Assembly: GCA_031289625.1 (NCBI GenBank)
Contig: JAITPB010000008.1
Coordinates: 1 to 11,083, forward strand
Reading direction: 5' to 3'
Length of the DNA stretch: 11,083 nt
Source of the DNA: Clostridiales bacterium
GTDB taxonomy: Bacteria; Bacillota; Clostridia; Lachnospirales; WQUN01
Part shown: in pieces, positions 1 to 8,707 of the stretch
Position numbering within the stretch: the stretch's first letter is position 1
How the letters are laid out: each line of letters opens with the position of its first letter
Translations under genes and position numbers: made by a program
Notes under the pieces: generated by a model
The model's input: only the letters and a program-made list of their open reading frames with translations
Databases searched by the model: none
Told to the model about the DNA's origin: nothing

Positions 1-1130
<1,130 letters not shown>

Positions 1131-1144
<14 letters not shown>

Positions 1145-2084
1145 AATACGCCCCTACCTCGACGTCTTCCAGAACCCCCACGGCGTCGTCCGCCAAAATG
1201 GCGGTTGAACAATACAGCGAAAGCAGATAAGACGCTACCCCGTTGTCGTCTATGCCGCGAAAGCGCACAGACAGCCCTCGGGACATCTCGCCCGGCACAT
1301 TCGCCTGATACAGCCCGATGACGCCGCGTTTGTTTTCGCCGGTGCGCACGAGCAAAATATTCGTCTTGCCGTTTTTGGCCGCAGGATTTTTCCGCCCATC
1401 CACAAACAGCTTGTCGGTTGGCAGAATGGGTATGCCTCTCCACAATAAAAAATGGCCGCCATGCATATACTCGGTCACAGGCGGCACGCCGCGCCGTGTA
1501 CATTCGCGTCCAAAAGAGGCGATGGCTCGGGGATGCGCCAGAAAAAAAGACGGTTCTTTCCAGACTTTTGTAATCAGTTCATCCAGATCGTCCGGTGTGG
1601 GCGCGCCTTTCAAAGTCCGCACGCGCTGCCCCGCTGCCGCGCCGCTTAACAGGCCGTAGCTTTCGTTGTTGATGATTTGACTTTCCTGCCGCTCTTTCAA
1701 ACTTTCAATCGCCAGAGCGATCTGCTCGCCGATCTGATCGTAAGGCGCGCTGTATACATCCGATACTTTGGTGTCCACATTGACGATGGTCGACACGCTA
1801 ATGAGCTGTAACTCGCGGGGCGTTTTTTGATAAGCGATATAGCCCTGCGGGATTTCAATGCTGCGGGGGTCCTGGCTGCATAGGACATCCAGCGGCGTAT
1901 CGCCTTCGATGACTTTATTGATACGGTATATACCCGTTTCCAGCGCTTTAAACTCCAGGAATCTGGTCAGCCAGCGCGGCGTCAAAGCGCCGTACTGCGG
2001 CCGGGTTTTGGTCACATCCGCCAGTTGATACGCTTCTTCCCGGCTCAAAATTTGGCTTTGGAAAGGTTTTTCTCTTTCAGGCAT
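1131..2084 (-). CDS. srpI: Family 2A encapsulin shell protein (SrpI-like)
   Basis: 317-residue HK97-fold protein that self-assembles into a protein nanocompartment. It matches the Synechococcus SrpI family along its whole length as I recall it: TPRWLTRFLEFKALETGIYR (35-54), SDVYSAPYDQI (108-118), ESLKERQESQIINNESYGLL (127-146), APTPDDLDEL (161-170), WKEPSFFLAHPRAIASFGRE (175-194), CTRRGVPP (195-202), LSVRFRGI (271-278) and a C-terminal LEDVEVGAYYDYL. No CBP/cNMP-binding insertion (the family 2B mark) is seen. Start chosen at ATG 2084, which has AGGAG 7 nt upstream. An in-frame ATG at 2129 would add 15 residues encoded by a tandem repeat and has no comparable site. First gene of an operon with the desulfurase. 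Known family 2A shells carry cysteine desulfurase and store elemental sulfur; that role is transferred here by homology. Confidence 0.95.
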
Positions 2085-2098
2085 GACGATTCTCCTAT

Positions 2099-2140
2099 CA
2101 TTTTGATTCAAGCATTTTGATTCAAGCACTTCTATTCAAG
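2099..2140 (-). repeat. Three tandem 14-bp repeats in the encapsulin leader
   Basis: Two identical units CATTTTGATTCAAG (2099-2112, 2113-2126) and one diverged unit CACTTCTATTCAAG (2127-2140), read on the plus strand. On the coding strand each unit begins CTTGAAT. They lie between the likely transcription start (near 2156) and the AGGAG site of the shell gene, so they would sit in the 5' UTR. They could be a repeated operator, an RNA element or only a slippage duplication. Confidence 0.75.
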
Positions 2141-2162
2141 ATAGTGTATCCAATTTTTCCAA

Positions 2163-2191
2163 ATTATAGCCAGGCATTTGCCTGGAGCGCG
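2163..2191 (-). promoter_or_regulatory. Candidate promoter and palindromic operator for the encapsulin operon
   Basis: On the minus strand a perfect TATAAT (-10) lies at 2168-2163. Immediately upstream is an inverted repeat, arms CCAGGCA and TGCCTGG with a 2-bp centre (2170-2185), filling the spacer. The hexamer in the -35 place (2191-2186, CGCGCT) is very poor, which would suit a regulated or activator-dependent promoter. The palindrome is seen directly; promoter function and any regulator are inferred. Confidence 0.45.
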
Positions 2192-2206
2192 GTTTTAATC
2201 GCATTT

Positions 2207-2247
2207 AAAAAAGCCTCCGGAACGCGTAAGGCGCCGGGGGCTTTTTT
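2207..2247 (-). terminator. Intrinsic terminator after the dockerin gene
   Basis: On the minus strand a stem of AAAAAGCC-CCCGG pairing with CCGG-AGGCTTTTTT (one G-T wobble) encloses a loop of about 12 nt and is followed by a T run. It lies about 40 nt past the dockerin stop and before the encapsulin promoter, so it separates the two units. The plus-strand copy also ends in a T run, so it could act both ways. Confidence 0.8.
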
Positions 2248-2252
2248 GTTTG

Positions 2253-2278
2253 ATCCTATTTTTTAATCCTATTTTTTA
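2253..2278. repeat. Perfect 13-bp tandem duplication
   Basis: ATCCTATTTTTTA occurs twice back to back (2253-2265 and 2266-2278) just downstream of the dockerin stop codon. It is probably a slippage product in an AT-rich 3' UTR; no function is visible. Confidence 0.8.
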
Positions 2279-2288
2279 CAAACTCGGG

Positions 2289-4064
2289 TTAGTTATTGTA
2301 TTCCACAGTCACGCCGCTTTTGTTGTAATTGGCCCGGCTCCAAAGAATATTTAAATCAGTCACGTTAATAAAGCCATCTCCGTTGAGGTCGCACAGAGGC
2401 TTTTCTGCCGCCGCCGCTTGTTTATTATAGATTGCCCGTGACCAGACGATGTTTAGATCGCTGACATTAATGGAGCCGCTGCCGTCTATATCGCCGACGG
2501 GTAAAGTCATAAGCTGGATCTGCTTCCGGCCGTTTTGCGTCAGGTCAATGTCCTGATCAGTCAGGGTAATGTTGTTTACGGTATAGGAAGTGTGTGCGGG
2601 TTTGGTTATATGGAGCGTGTAGGTTCCGGGAATGACGCCGGTAAATTGAAAGCCCTGTTCCGTCTGGCCTGTTCCTGACTCCGCCGGAACCTCGATCTCA
2701 TACCGCGTCTCGTTTCCCTGCAACAATTGTAAGTTCACGGGATGCTGCGGACTATATGAATTTATTTTTCCGGCGAGGCGGAAACCCTGCTGAACCATAA
2801 GCCGCGGATAACGATAACCATCGGCCATTTCCCAAACTGTGCTAAAATCCCAGCCAAGATTTTCATATGTACTTTGTTGGCCCGCCTCCGCTTCGGTGAT
2901 TCGCGCGCTGGCGTCATCGATCGCGTTGCCGGCCATATCCGAGAGCGCGAGGTTATTGGCTTTGGTTCCGCTCGAACTGGCATATCCGATGCAATAGCTT
3001 CGCATGTCCGCGCTGGTATTGTTTTTCAGCGCCTGTACTTCACTGGATAGCGTCACGCAGCGGCTGATAGAATCACTGTACAAAAGCGCGCAGATGCCTC
3101 CAGCGTACGCAAAGCCAAAAACGGAAGACAAAGAAGCGGAGATATTGCCCGTGTTATAGCAGGTTTGGATCTCTGTGTAAAAACTAAAGCCGCATATTCC
3201 GCCGGCGTTTGGCTCGCCGCCGTTTCCAGACGTAGCGCTGGAAACATCTCCTGTATTGAAGCAATTGCTGATATTCAGAAATTCGGCATTGCCGCAGATC
3301 CCGCCAATATAAGATTTTCCTCTTGTCTCGAAAGAAGAATCGTCGGAAACTGTCCCTGCGTTATAGCAGCGGCTGATGGAACCTGTGTTGATGGCGCCGC
3401 CGATTCCTCCGGCATATGAATATCCGCCGTCGGACGAAGCTTTGGTGGAAACGGAAACCGCCCCGGTATTGTAACAATCACGGATCGTGGTGGCGTATTC
3501 GCCGCCGCATATCCCTCCGGCGCTCAAAGATGAATTGCCGGAAACGGAAGAAGCGATCACGCTGCCTGTATGATAGCAGTTGATAATCTGCGCGTTATAA
3601 GCGGAGCCGCATAACCCGCCTAAAGCGTGAGCGCCGTCGCCAAAAACGGCGTCCAGATGTGTATCTTCAAGGCCCAGGTTTTTGAGAACCCCGCCGTTGA
3701 AACGTCCAAAGAGCCCAACATAGGGCAAATCGGTTTCCCCGGTGATCGTCAGGTTCCGGATCACGTGACCTTGCCCATCGAATACGCCCTGCATTGGCGT
3801 CCATGCATCTGACCCGATTGGCGTCCACGCGCCCCAGCCCGCCAAGTCAATATCATTCATCAAAACATAGGAGCCGCGTAAATCGTTCCGGATATTATCC
3901 AAATCCTGCGCGTTATAAATCGGGATTGCGCCTGGAGCGGGCGCCTCGATTGGCGCTAGAAAATTTTCGCTGGCGGCCGCCTCGGCGCGCGCCAGCCCTG
4001 CGTGAGAGGCAATCAACAAAAATGTCAGAGTCACGCTGAACCATTTTTTCTGCCCTGCTTTCAT
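2289..4064 (-). CDS. Secreted GLUG-repeat protein with C-terminal dockerin
   Basis: 591-residue exported protein. A Sec signal peptide is clear: KKW at 6-8, hydrophobic core about 9-20, cleavage near ARAEA (25-29). Residues about 48-135 resemble a right-handed beta-helix lead-in (DLAGWGAWTPIG, FDGQGHVIRNLTI). About six GLUG-type repeats follow at 148-340, each of the form AGGICG...I..CYNTG.VS. Residues 428-520 look like a beta-sandwich module. The C terminus (523-582) is a type I dockerin with two calcium loops: D525, D527, S529, S531, D536 and D559, N561, D563, D570, each followed by LNI(V/L)WSRA. Start chosen at ATG 4064, with GGAAGG about 6 nt upstream and directly before the signal peptide; an upstream in-frame start at 4127 would bury it. 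A dockerin predicts docking to a cohesin scaffold, none of which is in the window. Substrate unknown; no catalytic domain recognised. Confidence 0.88.
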   Translation of the reverse strand: MKAGQKKWFSVTLTFLLIASHAGLARAEAAASENFLAPIEAPAPGAIPIYNAQDLDNIRNDLRGSYVLMNDIDLAGWGAWTPIGSDAWTPMQGVFDGQGHVIRNLTITGETDLPYVGLFGRFNGGVLKNLGLEDTHLDAVFGDGAHALGGLCGSAYNAQIINCYHTGSVIASSVSGNSSLSAGGICGGEYATTIRDCYNTGAVSVSTKASSDGGYSYAGGIGGAINTGSISRCYNAGTVSDDSSFETRGKSYIGGICGNAEFLNISNCFNTGDVSSATSGNGGEPNAGGICGFSFYTEIQTCYNTGNISASLSSVFGFAYAGGICALLYSDSISRCVTLSSEVQALKNNTSADMRSYCIGYASSSGTKANNLALSDMAGNAIDDASARITEAEAGQQSTYENLGWDFSTVWEMADGYRYPRLMVQQGFRLAGKINSYSPQHPVNLQLLQGNETRYEIEVPAESGTGQTEQGFQFTGVIPGTYTLHITKPAHTSYTVNNITLTDQDIDLTQNGRKQIQLMTLPVGDIDGSGSINVSDLNIVWSRAIYNKQAAAAEKPLCDLNGDGFINVTDLNILWSRANYNKSGVTVEYNN

Positions 4065-4086
4065 TGCATACCTTCCTTTCTCGCGA

Positions 4087-4099
4087 GGGTATTTTACCC
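4087..4099. repeat. Short inverted repeat in the dockerin leader
   Basis: GGGTATTTTACCC has 5-bp arms and a 3-nt centre. It lies between the upstream terminator and the GGAAGG ribosome site of the dockerin gene, next to a TCGCGA palindrome (4081-4086). It could be a small operator or a leader hairpin; the arms are short, so chance is possible. Confidence 0.4.
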
Positions 4100-4127
4100 G
4101 GAAAATCTCAACGATTCCATCGAACAT

Positions 4128-4176
4128 AAAAAAGCCCCCACTATTTTTGTGTATAATATTACCACAAGATGGGGGA
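4128..4176 (-). terminator. Intrinsic terminator of the glycosyltransferase operon
   Basis: On the minus strand an outer stem CCCCCA/TGGGGG and an inner TTGTG/CACAA stem form a hairpin with an AT-rich loop, followed by CTTTTTT. It lies about 45-90 nt past the stop of the last glycosyltransferase and about 65 nt before the dockerin start. The only TATAAT-like sequences for a dockerin promoter fall inside this loop, so read-through control of the dockerin gene is possible. I see no convincing -35/-10 pair in the rest of the gap. Confidence 0.78.
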
Positions 4177-4192
4177 CATTGAAACTTTTTTT

Positions 4193-4224
4193 CGTAAGCG
4201 ATTGCCCTGGAGCGGCCGCTTACG
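4193..4224. repeat. Inverted repeat across the stop codon of the second GT2 gene
   Basis: CGTAAGCG (4193-4200) and CGCTTACG (4217-4224) are perfect 8-bp arms around a 16-nt loop that contains most of an AGCGGCCGCT palindrome (4211-4220). On the minus strand the hairpin is followed by an A run rather than T, so it is not an intrinsic terminator. It might stabilise the 3' end of the message. Confidence 0.5.
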
Positions 4225-5335
4225 CCATAGACTCCGCAGCGCGCCGGAGTGTCAGCGCGCGATCCAGTTTACGCGCCATCTCCTGGGTCTCTTCGTCTTC
4301 GGGCTTGTAGGAAAGCGCCATCCGGAATGAGTCATAAGCGTCCCTGTATTGGCGCAAGGCGATTTGGCACTGCCCGAGGGCGGCGTAAGGGATGAAATAA
4401 TAATAATCGTGCGCCGCCTCCACGGAAACGCCGGCCATGCTCATGCTTTCTTCGCATTGCAGCGCCTGCCTGAAATATTCGCAGGCTTTGTCTTTGTCGT
4501 TATAAATGTCCCGGTAAAAGAAACCCAGCTGACAATAATATTCTGATTTGTCTTTGAGAAATTTTTCTTTTTCAGTCAATGCTTTCAAAGCGCCTTCATG
4601 ATCTCCGCGTTCCATCATTAAATCATGCGCCAAGAAATAAATCTTTTGTCCGTCGCAGAGAGGCAGCGTATCGATTGACAGATATCTGCGCGCCTGCTCC
4701 AGCGCTTCTTCTTTCCGTCCGTCCGCGTACAGCATCCCCGCGTAATAATAAGCGTCTCTTTCGTCCAATTCTCCGCTGTCCGCTTTTTTCTGAATGATCG
4801 ACATGTTGCGTTTTGTGTTGGAATCATATTCTTTCCGATTGTGCGTGACATACATGCGGGAACGGTATCCCTTGCCGGAAACCGGAATATATTCATGCAG
4901 GGCGCCTTGCCATTGAAACCCAGCCGCCCGGCGGAGGATTCTTTCCCGGCGGCTCATAAAAATCGGCTGGCCCTCTTCGTCAACCTGCGTATAGTAATAC
5001 ATCACGACATAATCCACATCCGGCGGGAACAAAGCTTTCGTCTGTATGAGATTCAGACGGTTTTCTTCCGTTATCGTGTCGTCCGCGTCCAGCCACATGA
5101 GATATTCTTTCGTCCCTTTGGAAAAAGAATAATTCCGCGCGGCGGCGAAGTCGTCAATCCAGTCAAAATGATAAATTTTATCTGTGTAGCGCGCCGCGAT
5201 GTCAAGCGTGCCATCGGTGGAGCCGGTGTCTACAATAATGATTTCATCGGCCACGCCGCGTACGCTGTCCAGGCACGCGCCCAAATTTTCCTCCTCGTTT
5301 TTCACAATCATGCACAAACTGATTTCAATGCCCAT
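4220..5335 (-). CDS. GT2 glycosyltransferase with C-terminal TPR repeats (SunS-like), copy 2
   Basis: 371-residue GT-A enzyme expected to transfer a sugar from a nucleotide sugar to a protein or glycan. Residues 1-90 carry the GT2 core: ISLCMIVKNEE, IIIVDTGSTDGT, HFDWIDDFAAARN and WLDADD, with the DXD pair D83/D85. QWQGALHEYI holds the H147-E148 pair typical of this subgroup. From about 185 to 360 the chain is helical TPR-like (DAYYYAGMLYADGRKEEALEQ; YYYFIPYAALGQCQIALRQY). The GT2-plus-TPR plan matches SunS, the sublancin S-glycosyltransferase, but acceptor and sugar are unknown. Start taken at ATG 5335 with AGGA 5 nt upstream, because the paralog next door begins with the same MGIEISLCMIVKNE; an in-frame GTG at 5347 would add four residues. 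It overlaps the upstream paralog by 11 nt, so the two are probably translationally coupled. No membrane segment, so cytoplasmic. Confidence 0.88.
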   Translation of the reverse strand: MGIEISLCMIVKNEEENLGACLDSVRGVADEIIIVDTGSTDGTLDIAARYTDKIYHFDWIDDFAAARNYSFSKGTKEYLMWLDADDTITEENRLNLIQTKALFPPDVDYVVMYYYTQVDEEGQPIFMSRRERILRRAAGFQWQGALHEYIPVSGKGYRSRMYVTHNRKEYDSNTKRNMSIIQKKADSGELDERDAYYYAGMLYADGRKEEALEQARRYLSIDTLPLCDGQKIYFLAHDLMMERGDHEGALKALTEKEKFLKDKSEYYCQLGFFYRDIYNDKDKACEYFRQALQCEESMSMAGVSVEAAHDYYYFIPYAALGQCQIALRQYRDAYDSFRMALSYKPEDEETQEMARKLDRALTLRRAAESMA

Positions 5336-6449
5336 ATATTTCCTCACTTTCCGACTGTTTGCGCAGCGTGGTAAAGCGTTCCAGCTTTTTCACCAGCGTT
5401 TCCGCCTGTTCATTGGGACGGTATTCCAGCGCTTTGCGAAAATACCGCAGCGCACTGTCAAATCGCCTGAGCTTCACCTGACACTGGCCCAGCGCGTAAT
5501 ATGGGACAAAATAATAATACTCGGCATTTCTCTGCCCAGGGAGGCGCTGGCGCAAAAAAGTCCCCTGACAGTGCAGCGCTTTTTTAAAACAGGCGCAGGC
5601 CCTTTCATAATCGTCCATCTCTTCTTTATAAAAAAAACCCAGAGAGCAGTAATATTCCGATTTATCTTTCATGTAGGCTTCATTGTCCTTGAGGACTTTC
5701 AGCGCGTTTTCCCGATCCTGTTTGACGCGGTAAATGTGATGCGCGGCGATATAGGCTTCTATGCCGTCAAATTCCCGGCGGTATGGAGACGTCATGAAGC
5801 GGTTCAAGTACGGAAGCGCTTCATCCGGCTGATCCATAAAGTTCAGCATCAGCCCATAGTAAAAATGATCCTTCATATCCGCATTTCCAGATTCAATCTG
5901 CCGCTTTAAGATCGCAAAGTTTCTTTCATTAGAAGATTTAAGTTCTTTGTGCGTGTGGGTCACGTAGATGTCGATTGAAGCGCCCAGCCCGTCCCCGACG
6001 AGCGCCTCATGGATCGCGCCTTTCCAAACATGCCCGGCGTCCCGGCGGACCAGCCGCGTTTTGGGAAAGATCAAAGACGGATAACCCTTCTTGTCAAAGC
6101 TCGCGTAGTACTCCATCAGAAAAAAATCATATTTTGGGTCTATATTTTCCTTCAGGAAAAGAAATTTGCGCCGGTTTTCCGCCGTGAGCACGTCGTCCGC
6201 GTCCAGCCAGAGAATATATTCTTTTGTGGCTTTGCTGAACGAAAAATTGCGCGCAGCCGCGAAGTCCTCGATCCAGTCAAAATGAAACAGCCGATCTGTA
6301 TAGCGGGCGGCGGTTTCCAGCGTGCTGTCCGTGGAGCCGGTATCCACAATATTGATCTCGTCCGCGAGGCCCTGGATACTGTTCAAACAGGCGGCCAGCG
6401 TATCCTGCTCATTCTTGACAATCATACAGAGACTGATTTCGATGCCCAT
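5325..6449 (-). CDS. GT2 glycosyltransferase with C-terminal TPR repeats (SunS-like), copy 1
   Basis: 374-residue paralog of the downstream gene: by eye about 67 of the first 90 residues are identical, dropping further on. The GT2 core is intact (MIVKNEQ; IVDTGSTDST; WLDADD with D83/D85; WKGAIHEAL with H147-E148), and a helical TPR-like C-terminal half holds YYYFVPYYALGQCQVKLRRF and FRKALEYRP. The tandem pair suggests duplication and then acceptor or sugar divergence in the second half. Start chosen at ATG 6449 to match the paralog; AAAGGTG lies about 8 nt upstream. An upstream in-frame ATG at 6515 would add 22 poorly conserved residues inside the GT4 gene and lacks a ribosome site. It overlaps the GT4 gene by 28 nt and the next gene by 11 nt, placing all three in one operon. 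No membrane anchor seen. Confidence 0.88.
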   Translation of the reverse strand: MGIEISLCMIVKNEQDTLAACLNSIQGLADEINIVDTGSTDSTLETAARYTDRLFHFDWIEDFAAARNFSFSKATKEYILWLDADDVLTAENRRKFLFLKENIDPKYDFFLMEYYASFDKKGYPSLIFPKTRLVRRDAGHVWKGAIHEALVGDGLGASIDIYVTHTHKELKSSNERNFAILKRQIESGNADMKDHFYYGLMLNFMDQPDEALPYLNRFMTSPYRREFDGIEAYIAAHHIYRVKQDRENALKVLKDNEAYMKDKSEYYCSLGFFYKEEMDDYERACACFKKALHCQGTFLRQRLPGQRNAEYYYFVPYYALGQCQVKLRRFDSALRYFRKALEYRPNEQAETLVKKLERFTTLRKQSESEEIYGH

Positions 6450-8053
6450 ACCGCCCACACCTTTCGCTGTTTTTCCAAATGGCGCGCGTAAACCGCCTCC
6501 ATGCAATCGCTCCATCTGTCCAGAAATTTTTCCTTGCTGAAACGCCAGGCGTCCTCATAGCAATTTTCACTGAATTGCCGCTGTGCGTTCTCATCCTGAA
6601 AAAACGCAATCATTGTCCGCGCGTAAGATTCCCAGTCGCTTTTGTCAAAAAGATACCCTGTCACGCCGTTCAGAATTACGTCCGAAGGGCCGTACTTGAT
6701 GTCATAGGCGAAAACCGGACAGCCGTTGCAGATACTCTCCATCAGCGTAAGCGGCAGGCCCTCCGCGGAGCTGGTCATCATGGAAAATAAAGCGCCTCGG
6801 AATATGGACGCGGGATCGTTTGTGAAGCCTTTGAGGAGGACGGTGTCTTCCAGTTCCAGCTTTTGGATAAGCTCCCGGTATTCCTGCTCGTTGGATCCAA
6901 AACCGTATATTTCCAGCCGGACATCGGGTAAGACGTGATTCACCAGCTTCATGATTTTGATCGCGTGATCGATACGCTTATACGGATCATACCGGGCGAC
7001 CAGCACGGCCTTTTTGCGATCCCGGGAATCAAAATCCGCCCGCGTGATGGGATAGGGATGCGGGATGACAAAAGCTTTTCGGAAATCGAAATCGGGATAT
7101 TTTCGGATAAAGTCAGCCCGCTCTTTCATCGTGAGAAAGATAATGGCGTCGTAGCGGTTTCTGTCCTCACACAAGGCGCGGTAGAAACGCTGCGGGGCGC
7201 TGTTCAGGTCATAAGGGTTTTCCAAAAAAATATTGTGTACCACGCAGGCTTTCATCACGTTTTTTTTCTGAACGAGCAAGGGCGTTTTGGTATACAGGCC
7301 GGCTTCGTCTATCAAAAAATAGCATTTATTTTCATCTGATAGGACTTGATCGAGGCAATGCGCGGCCAGTTCTACGTTCGAAGTGAATTCCCGCCCGCCA
7401 TGGCCGCTGCCGTCCAGCAGGGTAATTTTTTTCAATTGATTTTCGCCGTCCGTGCAGTCATATTCATGCCGCAGACGGCATACACGATCAGGGGTGTAAT
7501 AATACTCGAAAGGGTGATAACTTGGATTGTCCGCGTCATAGACTTGAATCATGCTGACGCAGCCGCAGTCGTCGTAATAGATGGACTTTTGTTTTTTTCC
7601 GGCCTCATAGCGGTTCACCAAGCGCAGCTTGCCGCCTAAGCCGATATAATACTCGTCGCGGACGTGGGTTTCCCCGCGGTACACTTGAAACATATTGTGG
7701 CCTATCGGCTTATACGTTTCGTCCGGGTTTTGGCTCAGGCCGTAATCCATTTCCACCGCGCCGTCTGGATAGGATTCCTGAAAATGATTATAAACGCCCA
7801 AGACGCGGCTGTTTTGATTCAAATGAATTTGATCGCCCGTATGATCGCCGTATTTCAAATTCAGGTCAACCCATTTTAGGTTGATGTTATACTCAGCCGC
7901 CACAACGAGCGGATAATAGTTCCATTCATCTTCCATGATCTTGACTTTGCGCAGCACGCTGTTCAGTATGCCGTTGCGCACCATACTCATGTTTTGCACA
8001 ATAATGACAGTCTCGACCCGATCTAAAAGTTCCTGGCGCATCTTTTGATTCAC
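6422..8053 (-). CDS. GT4-family glycosyltransferase, GtfA/TarM/TagE-like
   Basis: 543-residue retaining GT-B enzyme. The C-terminal Rossmann half is canonical GT4: VLVARYDPYKRIDHAIKIMK (R354 and K359 in the donor site), LEIYGFGSNEQEYRELI, VLLKGF and the EX7E motif S429-AEGLPLTLME-S440 with E431 and E439. It ends in YGPSDVILNGVTGYL. The N-terminal part (about 60-210) is a beta-rich insertion with YYDDCGCVSMIQVYD, like the meander domain of GtfA (serine-rich-repeat protein O-GlcNAc transferase), TarM and TagE teichoic acid transferases. It could therefore sugar-modify a surface protein or a wall polymer; the sequence does not decide. The start is GTG at 8053, with AAGGGA about 5 nt upstream; an ATG at 8041 would be four residues shorter with no good site. 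First gene of a three-gene glycosyltransferase operon. No GtfB partner or SRR adhesin in the window. Confidence 0.87.
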   Translation of the reverse strand: MNQKMRQELLDRVETVIIVQNMSMVRNGILNSVLRKVKIMEDEWNYYPLVVAAEYNINLKWVDLNLKYGDHTGDQIHLNQNSRVLGVYNHFQESYPDGAVEMDYGLSQNPDETYKPIGHNMFQVYRGETHVRDEYYIGLGGKLRLVNRYEAGKKQKSIYYDDCGCVSMIQVYDADNPSYHPFEYYYTPDRVCRLRHEYDCTDGENQLKKITLLDGSGHGGREFTSNVELAAHCLDQVLSDENKCYFLIDEAGLYTKTPLLVQKKNVMKACVVHNIFLENPYDLNSAPQRFYRALCEDRNRYDAIIFLTMKERADFIRKYPDFDFRKAFVIPHPYPITRADFDSRDRKKAVLVARYDPYKRIDHAIKIMKLVNHVLPDVRLEIYGFGSNEQEYRELIQKLELEDTVLLKGFTNDPASIFRGALFSMMTSSAEGLPLTLMESICNGCPVFAYDIKYGPSDVILNGVTGYLFDKSDWESYARTMIAFFQDENAQRQFSENCYEDAWRFSKEKFLDRWSDCMEAVYARHLEKQRKVWAVWASKSVSV

Positions 8054-8168
8054 ATCCGTCCCTTATTGATTCTTATTTTTTTCTTTTTTGTCAAAAAGTA
8101 TTCCAGGTTTATTCTGCGCCATTCTTGGAAAAATAAAAGAAATATCATAAAAAAGAGAGGCTTTCATT
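8054..8168. promoter_or_regulatory. Divergent AT-rich intergenic region with candidate promoters
   Basis: Separates the leftward glycosyltransferase operon from the rightward acetyltransferase. On the minus strand a consensus TTGACA lies at 8094-8089, but the sequence 17 nt downstream (AATCAA) is a poor -10 that leaves almost no leader. On the plus strand TTGGAA at 8125-8130 is followed 17 nt later by TAAAAA, also weak. I see promoter-like sequence but no confident start site. Confidence 0.35.
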
Positions 8169-8672
8169 ATGGAAGAAAACATGATGGGAAATATAGTGGA
8201 TGGGAACACGGCTGTACAGCAAATCCATTGCCAGACAGTCCCCTACTCCGCTCGTTACCGTTCCGGATGCGCCGATATATTTTATAAAATTTTCACCATG
8301 CCGCCCTTTCATTTTTCGTGGCTGGATCGCGCCAATGTGGAACGCTATTTCACTGACCTGGAAAACGCGCCGCGCTTTTTGAGCTATCTTTTGGTGAACG
8401 GCGACAGGCCGCTGGGCGCTTGTCTGGGCCAGGTGGATGATTATTTTATGACGGCGGGCTATCGCGTCAACGAGTTTTTCATTGATGAAGAAATTCAAGG
8501 CTTGGGAATGGGAACCGATTTCCTCCGGGCAGTGGAAAATAATCTGCGGCGGGAAGGCATAGAGGCGATCTATCTATTCGCGCAAAAATATTCAAAAGCA
8601 CATGCGTTTTACCGCCGCTGCGGCTTCTTGGTCAACGACGAAACAGTGCATATGGTTAAACTGCTCGGATAG
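8169..8672 (+). CDS. GNAT-family N-acetyltransferase
   Basis: 167-residue acetyl-CoA-dependent acetyltransferase. The fold signature is clear in the second half: a beta4-type strand (YRVNEFFIDEEIQ, about 98-110), the pyrophosphate-binding loop QGLGMG (110-115, fitting QxxGxG/A), helix TDFLRAVENNLRREG, strand AIYLFA and the usual C-terminal HAFYRRCGF. Length is typical of stand-alone GNATs. The start is ATG 8169, with GAGAGG 8 nt upstream. Substrate cannot be told from sequence; small amines, antibiotics and ribosomal proteins are all known for the family. It stands alone, divergent from the glycosyltransferases and 96 nt before the decarboxylase, which has its own promoter. No terminator is evident after it, so read-through is possible. 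Confidence 0.88.
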   Translation: MEENMMGNIVDGNTAVQQIHCQTVPYSARYRSGCADIFYKIFTMPPFHFSWLDRANVERYFTDLENAPRFLSYLLVNGDRPLGACLGQVDDYFMTAGYRVNEFFIDEEIQGLGMGTDFLRAVENNLRREGIEAIYLFAQKYSKAHAFYRRCGFLVNDETVHMVKLLG

Positions 8673-8707
8673 CGGCGCGCTCTCCACAAAAACGATCCAA
8701 TAAAAAG

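Noticed and set aside
2084..2129. Earlier in-frame start for the encapsulin shell, adding 15 residues
   Set aside because: No ribosome site, the added residues are coded by the tandem repeats, and the ATG at 2084 has AGGAG at good spacing.
4193..4224. 8-bp-arm inverted repeat as a terminator for the glycosyltransferase operon
   Set aside because: It is followed by A, not T, on the transcribed strand; a proper terminator with a T run lies just beyond.
5199..5909. 236-codon plus-strand open frame across the GT2 paralogs
   Set aside because: Shadow of two genes with intact GT2 motifs on the other strand; no recognisable domain and no promoter.
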